Shown piece after piece: positions 59,805-64,000 of a stretch of 64,000 nucleotides of DNA. The stretch's first letter is position 1, and the number at the start of each line of letters is the position of its first letter. Position numbers and translations under genes: made by a program. The stretch covers positions 519,001 to 583,000 of the forward strand of contig NZ_AP023027.1 of the NCBI RefSeq assembly GCF_014467075.1. Direction: 5' to 3'. The notes under the pieces were generated by a model. It had not been told where the DNA came from, made no database searches, and worked only from the letters and a program-made list of their open reading frames with translations. The DNA is from Anaerostipes caccae L1-92. GTDB lineage: Bacteria > Bacillota > Clostridia > Lachnospirales > Lachnospiraceae.

Positions 59805-60794
59805 ATGAAGATAGGAAAAATTCCGGAAGCCACTTTAAAAAAAGTTATATTAGAACAGCTGGGCACCAGGCGGGACGAAGTCCTGATCGGTCCCGGTATC
59901 GGAGAAGACTGTGCGGCTCTGAAGCTTGATGAGGGGGAAGTATTTGTGCTTTCCACTGATCCGATCACCGGGGCGGCCAAAGAAGCTGGCAGGCTGGCAG
60001 TGCATATCACCGCCAATGACCTGATCTCCTCGGGAGCCGAACCGTTGGGTCTTATGCTCACAGTCCTGCTTCCTCCGGAGACGAAGGAAAAAGAACTCAG
60101 GCAGCTGTCGGCAGAGGTGCAGGAAGAGTGCGTAAAGCTTGGCATTGCGGTGATCGGTGGTCACACAGAGGTGACTGATGTGGTCAGAAAGCCCCTTATT
60201 TCTGTTACCGGGATCGGTAAAGTCAAAGAGGAAGAACTTGTTTCTACCAGAGGCGCCAAGCCGGGACAGGATATCGTGGTGACCAAATACATCGGCCTGG
60301 AAGGAACCGGTATTATCGCCAGGGAACAGGAACAACTGTTAAAAGAACGTTTTCCGGAAGAGTTTCTTGACGAGGCGAAGGCCTGTCTTGAACAGGTTTC
60401 GGTTGTCCCTGAGGGGAAGATTGCGCGAAAGTATGCATCCTCCATGCACGATATTACAGAGGGCGGGATCTACGGTGCTCTCTGGGAAGTGGCTCAGGCC
60501 TCAGGTGTGGGACTGGAAGTTGCTGTCGAGGATATTCCGGTGAAGCAGCATACGATTGAGCTGTGTGAGTTTTTTGATCTGAATCCGTACCAGCTGATCT
60601 CCAGCGGCTCCATGCTGATCGTTACGGATCACGGGAATGCCCTTGTGAGGGAACTGGAACAGGAAGGGATCAAGGCCTCGGTGATCGGCCGTACCACAGG
60701 TTCCAACGATAAGATCATTTACAGACAGGGAAAGGCGGCAAGCCTGGAAGCTCCGAAACAAGACGAATTGTATAAGATTGGAGAGAGATCATGA
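59805..60794 (+). CDS. AIR synthase-like (HypE/ThiL-type) protein
   Basis: A 329-residue ATP-binding protein of the PurM/HypE/ThiL superfamily: GPGIGEDCAAL near residue 25, ITANDLISSGAEPLG, GGHTEVTD, and the C-terminal DITEGGIYGAL. A true HypE would end in a cysteine motif (PRIC); none is present here, so it is not a hydrogenase maturation enzyme. The role of this stand-alone group is unclear. AGGGGA precedes the ATG; it overlaps the following regulator by 4 bases. Confidence 0.88.
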   Translation: MKIGKIPEATLKKVILEQLGTRRDEVLIGPGIGEDCAALKLDEGEVFVLSTDPITGAAKEAGRLAVHITANDLISSGAEPLGLMLTVLLPPETKEKELRQLSAEVQEECVKLGIAVIGGHTEVTDVVRKPLISVTGIGKVKEEELVSTRGAKPGQDIVVTKYIGLEGTGIIAREQEQLLKERFPEEFLDEAKACLEQVSVVPEGKIARKYASSMHDITEGGIYGALWEVAQASGVGLEVAVEDIPVKQHTIELCEFFDLNPYQLISSGSMLIVTDHGNALVRELEQEGIKASVIGRTTGSNDKIIYRQGKAASLEAPKQDELYKIGERS

Positions 60795-61285
60795 ACCAAG
60801 AGCTGAGAGAATCAATATTAAAATTATTAGAAAAGAACAGCCGTCTGGACTTAAAAGAGCTGGCGGTTCTTCTTGATTCTACGGAAGTAGACATCGCCAA
60901 TGAAATTGCCGAGATGGAGAAAGAACACATTATCTGCGGGTACCATACACTGATCAACTGGGACCACACAAGCAGGGAACAGCTGACTGCCATGATCGAG
61001 GTGAAAGTGACACCCCAGAGGGGAGAAGGCTTTGATAAGATCGCAGAACGCATCTACAATTTCCCGGAAGTAAAAGCATTGTACCTCATGTCCGGGGCTT
61101 ATGATTTCATGGTCATGCTGGAAGGAAAGACAATGAAGGAGATTTCCATGTTTACTTCATCAAAGCTCGCTCCTCTGGAAGCAGTGCTGAGTACAGCAAC
61201 TCACTTTGTGCTTAAGAAATACAAAGATCACGGAACAGTGCTGGAGGCAAAAAAAACAGATAAAAGACAGGCGGTGACTCCATAA
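60791..61285 (+). CDS. Lrp/AsnC family transcriptional regulator
   Basis: A 164-residue regulator. The HTH (LDLKELAVLLDSTEVDIANEI) precedes a RAM ligand-binding domain (MIEVKVTPQRGEG, KALYLMSGAYDFMVML). Such proteins sense amino acids and control their metabolism. It overlaps both neighbours (ATGA with the AIR synthase-like gene, and TAATG with the aminotransferase), so it likely regulates or reports on that aminotransferase. Confidence 0.93.
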   Translation: MNQELRESILKLLEKNSRLDLKELAVLLDSTEVDIANEIAEMEKEHIICGYHTLINWDHTSREQLTAMIEVKVTPQRGEGFDKIAERIYNFPEVKALYLMSGAYDFMVMLEGKTMKEISMFTSSKLAPLEAVLSTATHFVLKKYKDHGTVLEAKKTDKRQAVTP

Positions 61286-62445
61286 TGAAAGATATGCTGT
61301 CTAAAAAAGCCGTGATGCTGGAACCGTCCGGTATACGGAAGTTTTTCGATATTGTGAGTGAAATGCCGGAAGCAATTTCCCTCGGCGTGGGGGAACCGGA
61401 TTTCGACACACCGTGGAGAATCAGAGAGGAAGGTATCTACTCTCTTGAGCAGGGAAAAACGTTTTATACATCCAATGCCGGACTCGTTGAGCTCAGGGAT
61501 GAGATTTGCAGATATTTAAAAAGAAAATACCACATGCGCTACCACAATGACGAAGTGCTTGTTTCAGTGGGCGGCAGTGAGGGGATCGATGTGGCTCTCA
61601 GGGCTATTATAAATCCGGGAGATGAGGTCATTGTGCCTCAGCCGTCATTTGTCTGCTATGTGCCGTGTGTTATTATGGCCGACGGAGTCCCGGTCACTGT
61701 GGAGCTGAAAGAGGAAGACAAGTTCAAGCTGACGAGAAAACAGCTTGAGGAGGCGGTGACAGATAAGACGAAAGCCATTATCATGTCGTTTCCGAACAAT
61801 CCGACAGGCGCTATTATGACGAAAAAAGATTTGGAGCCTATCGCTGATTTTGCGAAAGAGCATGATCTGCTTGTAATCTCTGATGAGATCTATTCCGAGC
61901 TTACATACGGACACAAACATGTCAGCATCGGTGCGCTTCCGGACATGAAGGAAAGGACTATCGTTATCAACGGTTTTTCCAAGGCATTTGCCATGACAGG
62001 CTGGAGGCTTGGCTATGCCGCTGCTCCGAAAATTATTATGGAGCAGATGGTGAAGATTCACCAGTACGGCATCATGGCTGCGCCGACCACGAGCCAGTAC
62101 GCGGCGGTGGAGGCACTCCGCGCCTGCGATGACGAAGTGGAGGAGATGAAAAATTCCTATAACCAGAGGAGGCGGTATCTGCTTCACCGGTTCCGGGAAT
62201 TGGGGCTTGAGTGTTTTGAGCCGGAGGGAGCTTTTTATGCATTTCCGTGTATTAAGGAATTTGGCATGAGCTCAGAGAAGTTTGCGGAAGAACTTTTGAA
62301 AGAACAGAAGGTTGCGATCGTCCCGGGAACAGCTTTCGGCGCCTGCGGAGAGGGATATTTGAGAGTGTCCTATGCGTATTCCATCGACGAACTGAAAGAA
62401 GCCCTCAGCAGGCTTGGCACATTTATTGAGAAACTAAGGAGATAA
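61285..62445 (+). CDS. PLP-dependent class I/II aminotransferase
   Basis: A 386-residue aminotransferase of the AspC/PatA/AraT group. The PLP Lys lies in FSKAFAMTGWRLGY; the residues SFPNNPTGA, SDEIYSEL and the C-terminal LRVSYA Arg are present. It probably uses aromatic, aspartate or related amino acids with 2-oxoglutarate. It shares a base with the lrp stop codon, and trmL follows by 2 bases. Confidence 0.95.
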   Translation: MKDMLSKKAVMLEPSGIRKFFDIVSEMPEAISLGVGEPDFDTPWRIREEGIYSLEQGKTFYTSNAGLVELRDEICRYLKRKYHMRYHNDEVLVSVGGSEGIDVALRAIINPGDEVIVPQPSFVCYVPCVIMADGVPVTVELKEEDKFKLTRKQLEEAVTDKTKAIIMSFPNNPTGAIMTKKDLEPIADFAKEHDLLVISDEIYSELTYGHKHVSIGALPDMKERTIVINGFSKAFAMTGWRLGYAAAPKIIMEQMVKIHQYGIMAAPTTSQYAAVEALRACDDEVEEMKNSYNQRRRYLLHRFRELGLECFEPEGAFYAFPCIKEFGMSSEKFAEELLKEQKVAIVPGTAFGACGEGYLRVSYAYSIDELKEALSRLGTFIEKLRR

Positions 62446-62447
62446 TC

Positions 62448-62948
62448 ATGCTGCATATTGTTCTGCATGAGCCGGAGATGCCGGCCAATACCGGAAATAT
62501 CGGAAGGACATGCGTTGCCTGCGGTGCGGTCCTGCATCTGATCGAACCGCTGGGATTTAAACTGAATGAGAAGATGATCAAAAGAGCAGGACTGGACTAC
62601 TGGGAACACCTGGATGTGAGGACTTATGTGAATTTTGAGGATTTTCTTGAGAAAAATCATCATCCTAAGATTTACATGGCAACTACGAAATCCAGGCAGA
62701 CCTATGCAGATGTCACTTATGGGGGCGCGGATGAAGACGTCTATCTGATGTTTGGCAAGGAGAGTGCCGGGATTCCGGAGGAAATTCTGCTTGACTACAA
62801 GGAAACGGCAGTCAGGATTCCGATGCTTCCTGAGATCCGTTCCCTGAACTTGTCCAACTCTGTGGCGATTGTGGCCTATGAGGTGCTGAGACAGCAGGGA
62901 TTTGACCATTTCCAGAGAGAAGGGCAGCTGCACCGCTACGAGTGGTAG
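62448..62948 (+). CDS. trmL: tRNA (cytidine/uridine-34 2'-O)-methyltransferase TrmL
   Basis: A 166-residue SPOUT (trefoil-knot) enzyme that methylates the ribose of nucleotide 34 in tRNA-Leu isoacceptors. Motifs: EPEMPANTGNIGRTC, MFGKESAGIPEE and LNLSNSVAIVAYE. Length fits the family. It uses S-adenosylmethionine. Confidence 0.95.
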   Translation: MLHIVLHEPEMPANTGNIGRTCVACGAVLHLIEPLGFKLNEKMIKRAGLDYWEHLDVRTYVNFEDFLEKNHHPKIYMATTKSRQTYADVTYGGADEDVYLMFGKESAGIPEEILLDYKETAVRIPMLPEIRSLNLSNSVAIVAYEVLRQQGFDHFQREGQLHRYEW

Positions 62949-62966
62949 CAAATAAGGAGAGAGAAT

Positions 62967-63689
62967 ATGAGAGAGAGAATGAGGGCAAAGGATATAAGAG
63001 AATTTGCTAAAGAAAAACTAAAAGAAAATTTAAAGGTGCTAGTGCTGATTCAGATCATTATTGTACTTATCACCATTGGGATCACAGTATGGGGAAACAT
63101 GTTCCAGAGACTGATTGGTTCTATGATATTGAACTTTGTGATACAGATTGCAGAGATGTTTTTAGTCTATGCATTTTTTGCAGGAATTACTTTTGCATAT
63201 TTCATGTGTTCTGTTGGCCTGAAACCAAGAGTAGAAGATGTATTTTATGTGTTTTTAAAAAAGAAGAAATCGATTTTATGGGTGATTTTAAGAAAATGTA
63301 TTATGATTCAGGTGTACGCGGCAATATTTAGTTTCTTTGGTGGATTATTAGGCGCAATACTTTACGTTGACAGCAGTCCTTTCATTCTTACCTCCAGCGT
63401 ATTAGCTGTGGTCATAGTGGAACTTCGTTATTTTCCTGCAATATATTTGCTGATAGATGGGGAAGAAAAAGAAGCAAAGAAAGCAGTATGGCGGGGCACT
63501 GATTTGATGAAAGGGAATTATAAGAGGCTGATTTTCTTATATCTTTCTTTTATTCCGTGGATGCTGCTCGGTGTCCTGACCCTTGGAATTGGCTTGTTTG
63601 TGGTCGCTGCATGGCTGCAGATTTCTATGGCTGTATTTTATAAAGACTTGAAGGAACAAGAAAAGGCAAAGACAGGGACGGCGGCATAA
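62967..63689 (+). CDS. DUF975 family integral membrane protein, copy 1
   Basis: A 240-residue protein with about five membrane helices. The start (AKDIREFAKEKLKENLKVLV) and the segment EAKKAVWRGTDLMKGNYKRL are typical of DUF975, a Firmicute family of unknown function. AAGGAGAG precedes the ATG. The next gene is a paralogue. Confidence 0.85.
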   Translation: MRERMRAKDIREFAKEKLKENLKVLVLIQIIIVLITIGITVWGNMFQRLIGSMILNFVIQIAEMFLVYAFFAGITFAYFMCSVGLKPRVEDVFYVFLKKKKSILWVILRKCIMIQVYAAIFSFFGGLLGAILYVDSSPFILTSSVLAVVIVELRYFPAIYLLIDGEEKEAKKAVWRGTDLMKGNYKRLIFLYLSFIPWMLLGVLTLGIGLFVVAAWLQISMAVFYKDLKEQEKAKTGTAA

Positions 63690-63695
63690 AAGAGA

Positions 63696-64000
63696 ATGAA
63701 ATTCAGGGATATTTGGGAATTAGCGAAGACAAGGGCCAAAGACAGCCTCTGCACTTTGGTTATAATTGAAGTCATTATTATAATGATCGTCATGGGTCTT
63801 CAAACATGGAAAATAGGCTTAGTGATGTTGTTCCCTTTTCTGGCGCCTGCATTGCTGATACAAATTTCAAAACAGCTGCTGATGTTTATTTTTTGGACAG
63901 GAAATATTTTTGCTTGTATGATGACAGCTATGGGTGTGGAAGCGAACGTAGAATATATCTTTTATGTATTTCAGAGTAAGTCAAAAGGAATTTTATGGCT
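63696..64000 (+). CDS. DUF975 family membrane protein, copy 2 (cut by window end)
   Basis: A frame starting at ATG 63696, six bases after the previous stop, runs open to the window end (101 codons). FRDIWELAKTRAKDSL parallels AKDIREFAKEKLKENL of the preceding protein, followed by similar membrane helices and VEYIFYVFQSKSKGILW against VEDVFYVFLKKKKSILW. It is a tandem paralogue. Its 3' end is outside the window. Confidence 0.75.
   Translation, partial: MKFRDIWELAKTRAKDSLCTLVIIEVIIIMIVMGLQTWKIGLVMLFPFLAPALLIQISKQLLMFIFWTGNIFACMMTAMGVEANVEYIFYVFQSKSKGILW

Overview
The window looks like a chromosomal segment of a spore-forming, low-to-moderate GC Firmicute of the family Lachnospiraceae. An Anaerostipes-like genome is my best guess, from general recognition only. 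Supporting signs are the spoIIE-tilS-hpt-ftsH gene order shared with Bacillus and Clostridia, strong AGGAGG ribosome binding sites, several TTG/GTG starts, five tRNA genes without encoded CCA, and many surface proteins with RHS, BspA-type LRR and beta-helix repeats.

Layout. 1-14341 is a polymorphic-toxin locus. A 2397-residue secreted RHS/YD-repeat protein with a 193-residue exchangeable C-terminal domain is followed by an ankyrin lipoprotein (likely immunity protein) and an AT-rich train of small immunity-like and membrane proteins, including a broken ankyrin-gene tail, three tandem homologous 62-77 residue proteins, and a DUF5412 protein. 14420-17623 holds a four-domain FAD/rhodanese/TusA/DsrE sulfur-redox enzyme with a Crp-type operator at about -41 and, convergent to it, a cysteine-containing Crp/Fnr regulator. 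17775-22905 is the spoIIE-tilS-hpt-ftsH block; this SpoIIE has no membrane domain. 22906-27885 carries an intergenic repeat, a dicarboxylate/amino-acid symporter, tRNA-Tyr and tRNA-Leu, a MarR-MATE module with two operator palindromes, two small proteins, and a cold-shock gene whose leader contains a strong intrinsic-terminator hairpin.

28200-32040 is AT-rich and looks acquired: a frameshifted HicB antitoxin, an IS256-type transposase remnant, and an operon of a lipoprotein subtilisin with two secreted or anchored unknowns, ending at tRNA-Gly. 32234-41779 is a compact Tad/Flp-like pilus operon: a CpaF-type ATPase, a TadB/TadC-type membrane protein, several tiny Flp-like pilins with almost no leader peptide, a CPBP membrane protease, minor pilin-like proteins and a 1379-residue beta-helix surface protein. 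A BspA-type LRR surface protein follows.

44507-64000 is mostly core metabolism, regulation and transport: a HAD enzyme, a ferredoxin with a divergent Crp regulator, tRNA-Phe and tRNA-Gly, a GNAT acetyltransferase, malic enzyme, a second MarR-MATE module, an MMPL exporter with a coiled-coil partner under a TetR regulator with three operators, malQ, nth, a DnaQ-like exonuclease, a VanW protein, an AIR-synthase-like protein, an Lrp regulator with an aminotransferase, trmL, and two DUF975 membrane proteins, the last cut by the window end.

The best candidates for something little described are the leaderless-pilin Tad-like operon with a CPBP protease, the csp leader attenuator, the RHS immunity array, and the three-gene subtilisin operon. 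Family names come from recognised motifs; no database search was possible.
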